A stretch of 26,421 bases of DNA from Chara braunii. Its lineage: Eukaryota; Streptophyta; Charophyceae; Charales; Characeae. The notes below the pieces were generated by a model. The model made no database searches. It worked only from the letters and a program-made list of their open reading frames with translations, and was not told the origin of the DNA. Location: assembly GCA_003427395.1 (NCBI GenBank), contig BFEA01000127.1, positions 2,551,927-2,578,347 of the forward strand. The letters are read 5' to 3'. Positions 10,285-18,442 of this stretch are shown piece after piece. Numbering within the stretch: position 1 is the stretch's first letter; every line of letters starts with the position of its first letter. The translations under genes and the position numbers were made by a program.

Positions 10285-10332
10285 GGGGTGTAGGGCTTGA
10301 AAAACCCTACACTCCTTTTTTTTTTTTTTTTT
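10285..10332. repeat. 11-bp hairpin followed by a T run
   Basis: GGGGTGTAGGG (10285-10295) pairs with CCCTACACTCC (10305-10315), with one G-T wobble, around a 9-nt loop. About 17 T residues follow immediately. In this eukaryotic, AT-rich setting I read it as part of a small repeat and not as a bacterial-style terminator. An RNA polymerase III terminator is possible, but no promoter was seen. Confidence 0.5.
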
Positions 10333-10575
10333 GAATCCGACTTTGTTTAAGGTTAAAAAAAAATCAAAAACTAAAATCGATTTAAACAAAATTAAGAACA
10401 ATATATATAAAGAAAAGCAGGATTTTTTTTTTGACATTTTTTATCATGAGATATATGGTTTCTGAGTACACCTGTATTGTTTTTAGAATTGGATTTTTGT
10501 TTTTTGCAGGGAAATGACGTGTTTAAAAAAAATGCCGATATAAAATTTTTAAAAAAATTAAAAAAAAAAAGGTTT

Positions 10576-10581
10576 AATTGG

Positions 10582-10623
<42 letters not shown>

Positions 10624-10671
10624 AATTGATTGATTGAATTTGATTGATTGATTGATTGATTGATTGAGTGT

Positions 10672-10724
<53 letters not shown>

Positions 10725-10847
10725 TTTGTGTGCACGTGTGTGTGTGCTGTGTGTGTGTGTGTGTGTGTGGGCGTGCGGGAGCGTGCGGGAGCTGTGTTGC
10801 GCGGGAGCATGTGGGAGCGTGCGTGCGCGCGCGCGCGCGCGCGCGCG
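10576..10847. repeat. (ATTG)n, (TG)n and (CG)n tracts at gap edge
   Basis: A GATT/ATTG tetranucleotide array changes into alternating TG (10676-10722, 10736-10768) and then pure CG (10825-10847), where the known sequence stops. Alternating purine-pyrimidine tracts of this length readily adopt Z-DNA. On the far side of the gap the tetranucleotide array reappears in the complementary orientation. Confidence 0.95.
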
Positions 10848-11420
10848 NNNNNNNNNNNNNNNNNNNNNNNNNNNNNNNNNNNNNNNNNNNNNNNNNNNNN
10901 NNNNNNNNNNNNNNNNNNNNNNNNNNNNNNNNNNNNNNNNNNNNNNNNNNNNNNNNNNNNNNNNNNNNNNNNNNNNNNNNNNNNNNNNNNNNNNNNNNNN
11001 NNNNNNNNNNNNNNNNNNNNNNNNNNNNNNNNNNNNNNNNNNNNNNNNNNNNNNNNNNNNNNNNNNNNNNNNNNNNNNNNNNNNNNNNNNNNNNNNNNNN
11101 NNNNNNNNNNNNNNNNNNNNNNNNNNNNNNNNNNNNNNNNNNNNNNNNNNNNNNNNNNNNNNNNNNNNNNNNNNNNNNNNNNNNNNNNNNNNNNNNNNNN
11201 NNNNNNNNNNNNNNNNNNNNNNNNNNNNNNNNNNNNNNNNNNNNNNNNNNNNNNNNNNNNNNNNNNNNNNNNNNNNNNNNNNNNNNNNNNNNNNNNNNNN
11301 NNNNNNNNNNNNNNNNNNNNNNNNNNNNNNNNNNNNNNNNNNNNNNNNNNNNNNNNNNNNNNNNNNNNNNNNNNNNNNNNNNNNNNNNNNNNNNNNNNNN
11401 NNNNNNNNNNNNNNNNNNNN

Positions 11421-11484
<64 letters not shown>

Positions 11485-11490
11485 GAATCA
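11421..11490. repeat. (CAAT)n array at right gap edge
   Basis: About sixteen CAAT units with a few substitutions run directly out of the N gap and end in an A run at 11492-11500. This is the reverse complement of the (ATTG)n array left of the gap, so the two form a large potential inverted repeat around it. Confidence 0.95.
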
Positions 11491-11507
11491 TTAAAAAAAA
11501 CAATCAA

Positions 11508-12574
11508 TAAATAGAGCGTCAGGCTACCCGACTTATTACATTTTGGCGTTCATGGTCACCCTGCCATAGGAAGGCGGCTATCTGGCGTCGCAGCGGCGGT
11601 AAGGCATTTTTGTCCAGAGCCCAAATGGCAGATTTATACCACATTGAGGCCAGAACAACATTATTGATGATCAGGGCACGACCAAACAACGAGGTGTGTT
11701 TGTCCCTCCAAAGAGCCATTTTGGCCAGGGGGGGCGTGGAGATCCAGTCGTTGTTTGTTGGTGGTCTGCCTTTCGCCGTCATGGAGATGCCTACATTGCC
11801 TAGCACCCTGATGGGGGCTTCTGTAGGGAGCCAGTTGATTCTGGGTTGTTCTGGGGGTCTCACTCCAGGATGGTGTATCCACCATCCCAGGGTTTTGTTC
11901 CCCCAGTTTACTTTCATATCTGACAAGGTACAGAAACGATCCATCATGTGATGAACCTCTTCCATTGATTCGTTGGAGGCATCCACCATCAATGCCAGAT
12001 CATCAACGAACAATGAGCACACTGGGATTGCCTCCTTAGGTATTGTTGCTACTTGGATTCTTTTGAGGTCTTTGTGGGCTCTAAGGTTGGCGGCCAACGC
12101 CTCCATGATGATAACAAACAGGTAGGGTGTTATAGGGTCGCCTTGTCTGACTGACCTCTGGAGGCTGATAGGGGGTGCCAGATTGCCGTTTACCATGACT
12201 CTAGTTGTTGCATTCCCATGGAAAATCTCAATCCAACGTTGGAAGTTATTCCCAAAGTTTAGTTTGTCCAGACATTTGTCTAGGAAGAACCGGTCGACAT
12301 GGTCGTATGCTTTCTCAAAGTCAATGAAGATGATTGTTGTGTTGCTTTTGGATTGCCTTGATAGTTTGATCATCTCGTTGACCAGGAGGATGTTAATCTG
12401 AATACTCCTGCCTTGGATAAAACCAGTTTGATCTGGATGGATGATGTCCCTCATCACTGGTGTCATGCGGTTGGCAAGTGCCTTTGCTATTAGCTTGTAA
12501 ACCACTATGAGGAGGGTAATACGTCTATAATTTCTGATGTTGGTCCTCGCCCCTTTCTTGTACAGGAGCGTCAA
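11508..12574 (-). pseudogene. LINE B ORF2, reverse transcriptase core
   Basis: The minus strand gives a long uninterrupted RT frame: VLTLLYKKG, NYRRITLL, HPDQTGFIQGRS, IFIDFEKAYDHVD (motif A), TTRVMVNGN, RQGDPITPYLFVIIMEAL, the catalytic FVDDLALMVD, then GWWIHHPGVRPP and FLWQGDHE. The frame is intact for about 352 codons. It stops in ISRVA followed by TGA, where LINE A has Trp, right at the edge of the gap-containing block. The 5' continuation is displaced to 13132 by LINE C. This is the best-preserved polymerase domain in the window and the best query for finding active relatives. Confidence 0.95.
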
Positions 12575-12587
12575 CACTCCTTGCCCC
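12575..12587. repeat. Left target-site duplication of LINE C
   Basis: CACTCCTTGCCCC is repeated exactly at 13119-13131. Removing LINE C and one copy restores continuity of LINE B's GQGVLTLLYKKG coding block. Two further A residues before each copy allow a 15-bp reading. Confidence 0.95.
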
Positions 12588-13118
12588 GGAGTGGCCAGGA
12601 GGGGAAGGGGGGGAGATGGACTTCAAAAGAGACTATGGGATCACTTTCCAGGATTGCTTTAATGTACAGCCGGGAGCTGTTTTGAGATCGCCAGATGCAT
12701 TTCCAGATCCCTTTCCTCCTTTAGAGCTTGCTTTGGTGGATCTTCATTGGTTTGGAGGGGGGGAGGGACAAGGGGGAGGATTGGCGAGTGTTTTTTTTTT
12801 TTTTCAACATTGACAAGCGTTTTATCTTTTTTTTAGTTTGATGAGGCAAAAATTTGGGTATGTTTCTTGAGTATAGGCGGATGCTAATTTTTTCACAGTT
12901 ATCTGGCGGCCATATTTTGGCTGAAGAGGCAGCTCTCTGACGGACACATTTTTCCTTGACTTGTATCTCAGTATATTGTAAATGAGGGACGCTGGACCCG
13001 GTTTCCAGCAGGTGCAGCTCCCCACCAATAGAATGGAGCCAATGCCTGGGTTGCTAGTGATTGATGCTCTTATCATCATCACTAGCAGCTAGAGCCCGGT
13101 TAAAAAAAAAAAAAAAAA
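12588..13118 (+). mobile_element. LINE C: 531-bp 5'-truncated LINE insertion
   Basis: It lies between two copies of CACTCCTTGCCCC (12575-12587 and 13119-13131) and ends with 17 A residues (13102-13118). The first part encodes the last ~50 residues of the same LINE ORF2 family: DFKRDYGITFQ, then FPDPFPPLELALVDLHWFG, matching the LINE A and B tails. A 3' UTR of about 290 bp follows, with GGGACGCTGGACCCGG (from 12986), TTCCAGCAGGTG, CCACCAATAGAATGGAGC, and a terminal stem of GCTAGTGAT (13053-13061) with ATCACTAGC (13078-13086). It inserted into LINE B in the opposite orientation, splitting its RT, and is the youngest insertion that can be ordered here. Confidence 0.93.
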
Positions 13119-13131
13119 CACTCCTTGCCCC
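13119..13131. repeat. Right target-site duplication of LINE C
   Basis: This is the exact second copy of the 13-bp target sequence, directly after the poly(A) tail of LINE C. Confidence 0.95.
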
Positions 13132-13788
13132 ACTATTTCAACTCTGTCCCGTATTCCAGACCGCGTGATAGAAGTCTATGAGATCCTGTGAAATACTAGT
13201 CCACAATGATTCCCAGAATTCCTTTGGAAGCCCATCCAGACCCGGGGTTTTTTCCTCTTCCATTTGCTTCAACCCCTCCCATATTTCCTCCTTCGATGTG
13301 GGCGTGTCAAGGACCTCCTTTTGTTGGTCCGTGAGGGTTTTGGTTAGTGGACGCAGGAACACATCAATCTCCTCCGTGCGTTTCTCTCTATCCGAGTCTT
13401 GACTCCGAACTTCCGAAGTAAACAGGTCTTGGTAAAAGTCTTTCGCTATTTTTGTGCAAGCGGCTGTAGATGTATGGAGGGGTCCAAGGTGGCATTTCAG
13501 GTCGTCCAAGGCCTCTATTATCGATCTCCCTATTCTGGCCTTGGCCTTGGCGAATAATTTTGCGTCCATTGCACCCTCCGTATTGTAATTGGAGAGTTTG
13601 CCCCGGATCCTCACTCCCTGCCACCTGTGTTCCATATAACTCATGAGTTGACCTTCTAAAATTTGGATGGATTCACTTAACTCCTTTTGCTGTTCTGGGT
13701 CATGCGGGTCGTCATCCTGCGATTGCAATTGTTGTAATTGGTGCTGTAGTTTTAGCTCCTCCGCATGGCGGCGTGCAGAGTTGTACAC
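13132..13788 (-). pseudogene. LINE B ORF2, linker and RT N-terminal part
   Basis: The minus-strand frame from about 13788 encodes a Gln/Asp-rich coiled-coil-like linker (LQHQLQQLQSQDDD), then ILEGQLMSYMEHRW, NTEGAMDAKLFAKAKARIG, and the first RT block EEEKTPGLDGLPKEFWESL. It matches LINE A from about 4880 onward. At 13138-13140 the frame meets a TGA because of a 1-nt frameshift between VWNTGQ and the downstream VEIVGQGVLTLL. That break is separate from the LINE C insertion. The start of similarity marks LINE B's 5' truncation point. Confidence 0.9.
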
Positions 13789-13810
13789 AGAGGAGGGTTA
13801 CACTCTCGCA

Positions 13811-14349
13811 ATGGAAGCGCGACAGGCAAGTACTTGGGTGCAGGGGCGGGATGAGGCGCGAAAAAAAAGGAGAGGGAGAGATAAGGGCAAACAGACGGTG
13901 GAGCATGATGATGCGCCCGCACGGCGTGGGAAGAGGAAGGCTGTTCTGCAAGAACAACCACGACCGAAGAGGGGTCGTCCAATTAACGCAGAACAGGCGG
14001 CACACGCAAGGCGAAGAAGGCTGAATAGAAGGCTATCGATGCAGCAGCTGATGCAAAAGTTGCTGCTGACAAAGCCTCAGCGGCCAAAGCCAAAGCGGCA
14101 GCGAAAGCTGCCAAAAAGAGCGCAGGTGGAGGGAAGGCCAAGAATTTCGTCGTTGTAAGTGACGACGACGATGAGGATGTCCCCGAAGAAAGTCCGGAAG
14201 AGGACGAGCCTGAAGGCTCGTCCATGCCCACAAACTCAAGTTCTTCATCGGCTTCCTCGTCATCTCATACAAGTGGGATGGAAGGCACAGACGAAGAAGG
14301 AAGTGAGGGAGGGGAAGAAAAGGGGGAAGATCAGGTAGAGGCTGAGTAG
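13811..14349 (+). pseudogene. Broken AT-hook, basic/acidic ORF (possible transposon protein)
   Basis: From ATG 13811 the frame is strongly basic and has an AT-hook-like RPKRGRP at about residues 51-57 (minor-groove DNA binding). Near 14029-14040 the sense shifts to another frame, which reads as an Ala/Lys helix (AAKAKAAAKAAKK) resembling a histone H1 tail. That is followed by FVVVSDDDDED and a long Glu/Ser-rich acidic tail ending at TAG 14347-14349. Reading on in the first frame instead gives a stop at 14156-14158. The first frame is also open leftward to the LINE B edge (YTEEGYTLA), so this may be the C-terminal end of a larger protein cut by that insertion. No family is recognised; a transposase tail or a chromatin protein are both possible. 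Confidence 0.5.
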
Positions 14350-14374
14350 AGGGAAGCCGTTCGATCTATGATTT

Positions 14375-14666
14375 CATCAGTTTAGGTATCTGATGCTCCA
14401 AGTGCAGAGTTCTAACAGTGATCGTATTTCTGACATGAAGCTTTGAACTTCCAAATTTCAAACTGTTATTTTACTTATTTTTGTTCTCACAATGTTGAAT
14501 GTACGAATAATAGCCGAATACATCAATTTAGGTATCTGATGCTCCAAGTGCAGAGTTCTAACAATGATCGTATTTCTGACATGAAGCTTTGAACTTCCAA
14601 ATTTCAAACTGTTATTTTACTTATTTTTGTTCTCGCAATGTTGAATGTACGAATAATAGCCGAATA
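14375..14666. repeat. 146-bp tandem duplication
   Basis: 14375-14520 is repeated at 14521-14666 with about three substitutions, the last being CTCACA versus CTCGCA. It begins just after the stop of the AT-hook ORF, so it may lie in that element's 3' UTR. The few differences suggest a recent duplication. Confidence 0.95.
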
Positions 14667-15072
14667 TCTACGTGAGCTACCACAAAGATTGGATTTGATG
14701 GACTGGTTTTCTGTTCTGTTCGACGTGTTCGTCATTCGTTGTTGTGGATGCTGCACTGCGAATTCATTGCTGTTGTGAATGTGTTCTTTTGATGCCATGT
14801 TGCCGCGTCGTTGGACGGATGCCCTGACTGGCATCGCTGGTACATGCATACTCCGACTGCAGGTGAGTGTTTGCAACATTGCAACTTTGCAGCCCTCCCA
14901 CCCCTCTGATTTGTCTGTAACTCTCAGGGGATGGCACAGGACTAAAGTGGGGGATACGGTAATGAAAGGGAACAAAAGCAGGGGTAGTGCAGGGTGATTG
15001 GGCGGGCTGGTTGCAGGGGGCCGGGGGGGGTCTGGTTGCAGGTTGGTATGTCCGTATGGCTGCTGAGGGCGG
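14667..15072. other. Unassigned DNA before the long hairpin
   Basis: No gene recognised. Open frames on either strand are short or rich in Pro/Ala from C-rich DNA (minus strand 14604-15321) and lack domains. Confidence 0.55.
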
Positions 15073-15180
15073 GGGAACAAGGCTCCAATCCATAGTTGCA
15101 GCGCACCGCACAGTACACAGTGCACAGCGCACAGCGCACCGCACACATGCGCCGCAACTATGGATTGGAGCCTTGTTCCC
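15073..15180. repeat. Perfect 27-bp inverted repeat with 54-nt loop
   Basis: The left arm (15073-15099, starting GGGAACAAGGCTCC and ending ATAGTTGC) and the right arm (15154-15180) are exact reverse complements. The loop is a CA/GC-rich stretch with repeated GCACCGCACA units. No target duplication or transposon TIR was recognised. A transcript from either strand would fold into a hairpin of small-RNA-precursor dimensions. A template-switch duplication or a tiny foldback element are alternatives. Confidence 0.95.
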
Positions 15181-15404
15181 AAAAATGAAAAAACAAACAA
15201 ACAGAAAGGATCTTTTGAGATAAAAAAAAAAGAAGATATTTTGATTCCTAAATATACGGTGCTTCCCTGGTAGTAATTTTCTGTGGAAAAACCTGCTTCT
15301 TTCCTTCAAGTAATATCTCAATCCTACCAGAGTCTTAAAAACCCTCCTCTCAAATCTTCAATAGCTTCTTTTGTTGGGTTTTCATGAATCCGATGTTCAT
15401 TTCA
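15181..15404. other. Unassigned AT-rich DNA
   Basis: This stretch holds A runs near 15184-15230 and no recognisable gene. Confidence 0.5.
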
Positions 15405-15560
15405 TCCTTGGCGCTCGCCAGGTCCCTCGGAGCCCGAGGATCCATGTTTCACGGAGAGGAGATAGTGCAACGAAGTTGCCTCTACCAAGAAAATTCGGGA
15501 ACGCCTTCAACTTTTTTGTCCGTGTGCCGGCACGAAGTGTGGCGTCAGAGTTTCCATAGT
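15405..15560 (-). mobile_element. Interior fragment of the 764-1220 MITE family, inverted
   Basis: The stretch with CTCGGAGCCCGAGGATCC, GTTTCACGGAGAGGAGA and CCAAGAAAATTCGGG matches the reverse complement of the MITE interior at about 965-1060, with substitutions. No left TIR is visible. Together with 16245-16339 it suggests one or two old, broken copies. Confidence 0.55.
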
Positions 15561-15610
15561 ACATGAAAATGGAAGGGAAACAGTCAGTAGTCTTGCCAAA
15601 CTGATGGAGA

Positions 15611-15820
15611 CATTTTTGGCATTTTTAATGCAATACCACCCATTTCACTTAAAACTGTTCGAACACGGTCATAAGTAGTACCTGCTAAAAAGAATAAGCT
15701 AGCACCAATTAAGCCATGAGAAATCATCTGACAAATTGCACCACTTAATCCTATATTTGTAAATGAACAAATTCCAATTGAAACAAAACCCATATGAGAT
15801 ATTGAAGAATAAGCAATTCA
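15611..15820 (-). pseudogene. ndhD: Nuclear plastid DNA insertion: ndhD fragment
   Basis: The minus strand encodes [16 protein letters not shown], then [31 protein letters not shown] and [12 protein letters not shown]. This is the conserved central segment of NdhD, a membrane subunit of the plastid NDH (NADH dehydrogenase-like) complex. Only about 70 of roughly 500 residues are present. Upstream of IAYSS a TGA stands where plant NdhD usually has Arg (CGA to TGA). Similarity stops after MPKM at 15611. The DNA is AT-rich like a plastid genome and unlike its neighbours. A short fragment lying among nuclear repeats points to plastid DNA moved to the nucleus. A mitochondrial nad4 origin fits less well. 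Confidence 0.88.
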
Positions 15821-16244
15821 CATAGTGGTATGTTACAACGGGACTGTGGCAGCGCACTTTCTACTGAAAGGCTGAAGAACCGTTTTTTTTTTTCTGGGGG
15901 TAACTAACGCCCAGTCACGATTTCAGTTTAAATCCACTTCAGGCATCCCTCAAATACATCGCATCCCCACCGGACCCTAAAGCTAGGTTGTATACATTCA
16001 AGATTTTCCTCCCTTTGGCACAGCATTCTCCAAATAGTGACTGAAGGGCATTTTCAAACTGAAACAGTGACTGCTCCCTAGTTTTTCCCTTTCCTTTTCT
16101 TTCCCTGACGCTTCTCCTTTCAAAATCCCTGTTCTTGCAGTGTACTGGTCACTTGATCCAATGAAACCCCGCCAAATAGGTAAGAGAACTCAAAGCAAGT
16201 AGAGTTAGTCAGCCGTGTAATGGGCAACTAACTATTTCGCACGG
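15821..16244. other. Unassigned DNA
   Basis: No gene recognised. A sequence TAGGTTGTATACATTC at about 15983 resembles a segment of the foldback element near 23980, which may mean a shared repeat family. Confidence 0.5.
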
Positions 16245-16339
16245 TTCGGAGGTGGAACGAAGACAATGGAAACCCTAAATATTTCTTATTATTCGTCCCC
16301 GGCATCTGAGGACATGCTGAGGAGCGTCTAACGAGGCCC
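16245..16339 (+). mobile_element. Right end of a second MITE copy
   Basis: GGAGGTGGAACGAAGAC, then GGAGCGTCTAACGAGGCCC (ending at 16339), match the right end and TIR of the 764-1220 MITE with a few changes. The matching left TIR was not found. The sequence after it is TAC, not a clear duplication. The NUPT and unassigned DNA lie between this and the inverted MITE fragment. Confidence 0.65.
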
Positions 16340-16344
16340 TACTC

Positions 16345-17030
16345 ATGTCACAACAGCTTTCCCTTCCACAAACTCTGAGAGATGATAGAGCACATCTTCC
16401 TGCAATGTCTGGGAGCAAAATTGACATGCCGCTTGTTGCACAATATCTGGCATCTTGGAATAGCGATAACCTGGGCAGCGACAAGGATATGGCAACATAT
16501 TTACTCAGAAGGGACTATAAACCGGTCTTCCATGACTGGACGAAAGTTGATGCATTCAGAACCACTAGGCTCAGCCACCGACTTCTCAGACATGTACCGA
16601 CGAAACCCACTCTATAGTTGATCTCCAGTGGTATGGGGATGGCTGAAGACTGCAGCTGAAGCTTGGACTCCGAGACAATCTAAGGAAAAGCCAGCATCCT
16701 CAAGACTCAGGGGCTCCAGATGACCCAGAGGACTACTAGGGTAACATCTAGGGATACAACTGTCTACGAATACTACTGTCTATCTGGCGATCTAAAAAAA
16801 AAAAAAAAGTTAATGCCGAAGAGGCCGTATGACAGACATATTTGCTAAAGAGTAGTTCTGGATTGACAGTCTTCAGTTGAGAAAGTGTCATACGCAAATG
16901 TATATGGGACGCTGGACCCCGTTTCCAGCAGGCGAACCTCACCGCCAATAATTCGGAGTGACCGACAGGGGGTACTGCAGGTAGGGGCTCTTACCACCCC
17001 CTCGCAGTAGAACCAAGTCGCTAAGAAAAA
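16345..17030 (+). mobile_element. LINE D: degenerate LINE C-terminal relic with 3' UTR
   Basis: 16382-16420 encodes IEHIFLQCLGA, the zinc-knuckle end. After an internal deletion, 16480-16560 encodes LLRRDYKPVFHDWTKVDAF, matching the LINE tail. The 3' UTR modules follow: GAAGAGGCCGTATGACAG (about 16816), GGGACGCTGGACCCC (from about 16908), TTCCAGCAGG, CCGCCAATAATTCGGAG, and a terminal stem TACTGC (16973-16978) with GCAGTA (17004-17009) around GGCTCTTACCA. It ends AAGAAAAATG without a long poly(A). An internal A15 at about 16793 may be a slipped run. It is the most decayed copy. Confidence 0.8.
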
Positions 17031-17195
17031 TGAAAAAGGACAAAAAGATTTACCAATTGGGAGAGCCTAATGTCTCCTCAAGGCAGAACTTGATTGTTAA
17101 TGTGCCCTCCAGAGATCGAGACCGTGAAGATCTCTCACCTGCATCTTTATCCTTGAATTGATCATGATCCAGACGAGTTCTTTCCATTCCGCCAC

Positions 17196-17196
<1 letters not shown>

Positions 17197-17267
<71 letters not shown>

Positions 17268-17281
17268 CTCTCTGTGTGTGT

Positions 17282-17329
<48 letters not shown>

Positions 17330-17347
17330 CGCGGGGGGGGGGGGGGG
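17197..17347. repeat. (CT)n-(GT)n-poly(G) compound microsatellite
   Basis: CT repeats to about 17272 pass into GT repeats and then 34 consecutive G (17296-17329), a CGC break, and 15 more G. Such a run can form G-quadruplexes on the plus strand and is also prone to assembly error in length. A shorter CT plus G version occurs at 17568-17630. Confidence 0.95.
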
Positions 17348-17562
17348 CATGCCCACAGAAGGAAAGAAATTACAGGAACACAAAAGAGGATATAACCGTT
17401 ATATAAACGGCTCACCATGACGTACAGAGGCAGACTCACGGTTGAACCCTGGACCTTGACATCAAGGCGGAGACGGACTGAAATAATTAAAACAAAGTGA
17501 CATGGCATGTTCGTCCTGGGGAATTGGAAAGAGTACTCTTATTCGGCAGACGAGTTCTTCCA

Positions 17563-17605
<43 letters not shown>

Positions 17606-17730
17606 GGGGGGGGAAGGGGGGAGGGGAAGGATGTCCACGGAAAGAAATTTAAGGAACACATCAGGACCCCATGTCCTCCGCTCAGGGCTTGCGAGGCCAG
17701 TAGGCAGACAAGGAGTATAGGGTGTATAAC

Positions 17731-17912
17731 GGGACGCTGGACCCATTTTCCAGTCTCAGGAGCTTCGATAGACGGTAAAATGGGACGCTGGAGCCGGTTT
17801 CCATCCTGCCACAAGTGGATGTAAGCAAGTGAACATGGGACACTGGGACCGGTTTCCAGCAGGTGCTGCTCCACCAATAGATTGGAGCAATTACAACAAC
17901 AACAACAAAAAA
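17731..17912 (+). repeat. Three tandem copies of the LINE 3' tail module
   Basis: GGGACGCTGGACCC-type modules start at 17731, 17782 and 17837. Each carries the hairpin-forming GCTGGA..TTTCCA element. The third continues with CAGCAGGTGCTGCTCC and CCAATAGATTGGAGC and then a (CAA)n tail (17892-17912). No LINE coding sequence lies beside them. They match the 3' UTR modules of LINEs B, C and D but lack the terminal GCTCTTA stem-loop. They may be fragments of dead LINE tails or part of a SINE that borrowed the tail. Confidence 0.75.
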
Positions 17913-18085
17913 CAGGTTACATAAACAAGCGCACCATAACGAACATAGGCAGATTCACAGTCGGTAACCGTTGAACATGGGACAGCAAGACATAAAGGAA
18001 AAGACAGACAGACATAGTACAAAAGAGTGAAACGGAACGTTGGTCCTTGGGAATGGAGAGAGTGCTTTTATTCGGACATATTGGT

Positions 18086-18442
18086 GATCCATGGTGTCGC
18101 CCTTCAAATCAACGACCAAGTTCCACAGCGATCATTATGAGCTTAAAAGCTATTATCCAGTTCCCCTCTCTCAAGGACGCCATTCAACACAAGGATAGGC
18201 AAATTAGAAATCTGCATCAGATGCACGTTCCAGCTACTCGCTATGTACTACTACTAGGGAAACGGCAGACCAACACACCATGTCTCATTACGGAACAGCA
18301 CATTTTTCGTCGCTCAAGATATGAACATGGAGCGTAAACAGATAGACACTCCAACGACATGTTTCACGGAGATCAGTACTCACTGCTTAACACCGCGTTT
18401 CACAAGCTCTGCAAACTACATCTCTGCGCACAATTGCTCACA
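18086..18442. other. Unassigned DNA
   Basis: A plus-strand frame of 96 codons (18047-18337) has no recognisable domain. Nothing else was identified. Confidence 0.5.

Larger units (their letters stand above)
10143..11507. other. Foreign low-complexity block with assembly gap inside LINE B
   Basis: This replaces roughly 870 bp of LINE B coding sequence, judged from LINE A. From left to right it holds a GC-rich cluster of palindromes (10143-10226), about 350 bp of very AT-rich DNA with a hairpin and T run (10285-10332), a tetranucleotide (ATTG)n array (about 10576-10668), (TG)n tracts (10676-10722 and 10736-10768), a (CG)n tract (10825-10847), 573 undetermined bases (10848-11420), and a (CAAT)n array (11421-11490). 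Long open frames through the Ns are meaningless. No gene is visible. Confidence 0.8.
8671..13785 (-). mobile_element. LINE B: 5'-truncated LINE, interrupted twice
   Basis: Read on the minus strand from about 13785 down, LINE B has the linker before the RT, the RT, a block lost to an insertion/gap, the zinc-knuckle tail, a 3' UTR and an 18-nt poly(A) (the T run at 8671-8688). It has no endonuclease: similarity to LINE A starts in the Gln-rich linker, so the copy is 5'-truncated, as is common after target-primed reverse transcription. LINE C is inserted at 12588-13118 and a low-complexity block at about 10143-11507. It has fewer disabling changes than LINE A and is probably younger. I found no target-site duplication around it, so its left junction with LINE A is not a clean insertion. 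Confidence 0.92.
17171..18085 (+). repeat. Duplicated microsatellite-bearing segment, three diverged copies
   Basis: The sequence AGACGAGTTCTT plus (CT)n plus GTGTGGGGG plus GGAAAGAAATT occurs at 17170 and again at 17548, an offset of about 378 bp. The linked piece ATAAAC..GCTCACCATGACG with GGGAATTGGAAAGAGT and CTTATTCGG (17402-17545) recurs, diverged, at about 17918-18078. No coding capacity is evident. These are old tandem copies of one unknown repeat, with the LINE-tail modules between copies two and three. Confidence 0.75.

Noticed and set aside
10285-10332. Rho-independent terminator
   Set aside because: The hairpin and T run look right, but the DNA is eukaryotic and no gene ends there.
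10392-11514. Open frames of 250-340 codons on both strands
   Set aside because: They are made of the N gap plus dinucleotide and tetranucleotide repeats, so the length is meaningless.
13667-13810. N-terminal extension of the AT-hook ORF as a Cys/Ser-rich protein
   Set aside because: This part is antisense to the LINE B coding sequence; only sequence to the right of about 13785 can belong to the ORF.
15584-15793. Mitochondrial nad4 fragment
   Set aside because: The residues [21 protein letters not shown] and [11 protein letters not shown] follow plastid NdhD, not Nad4.
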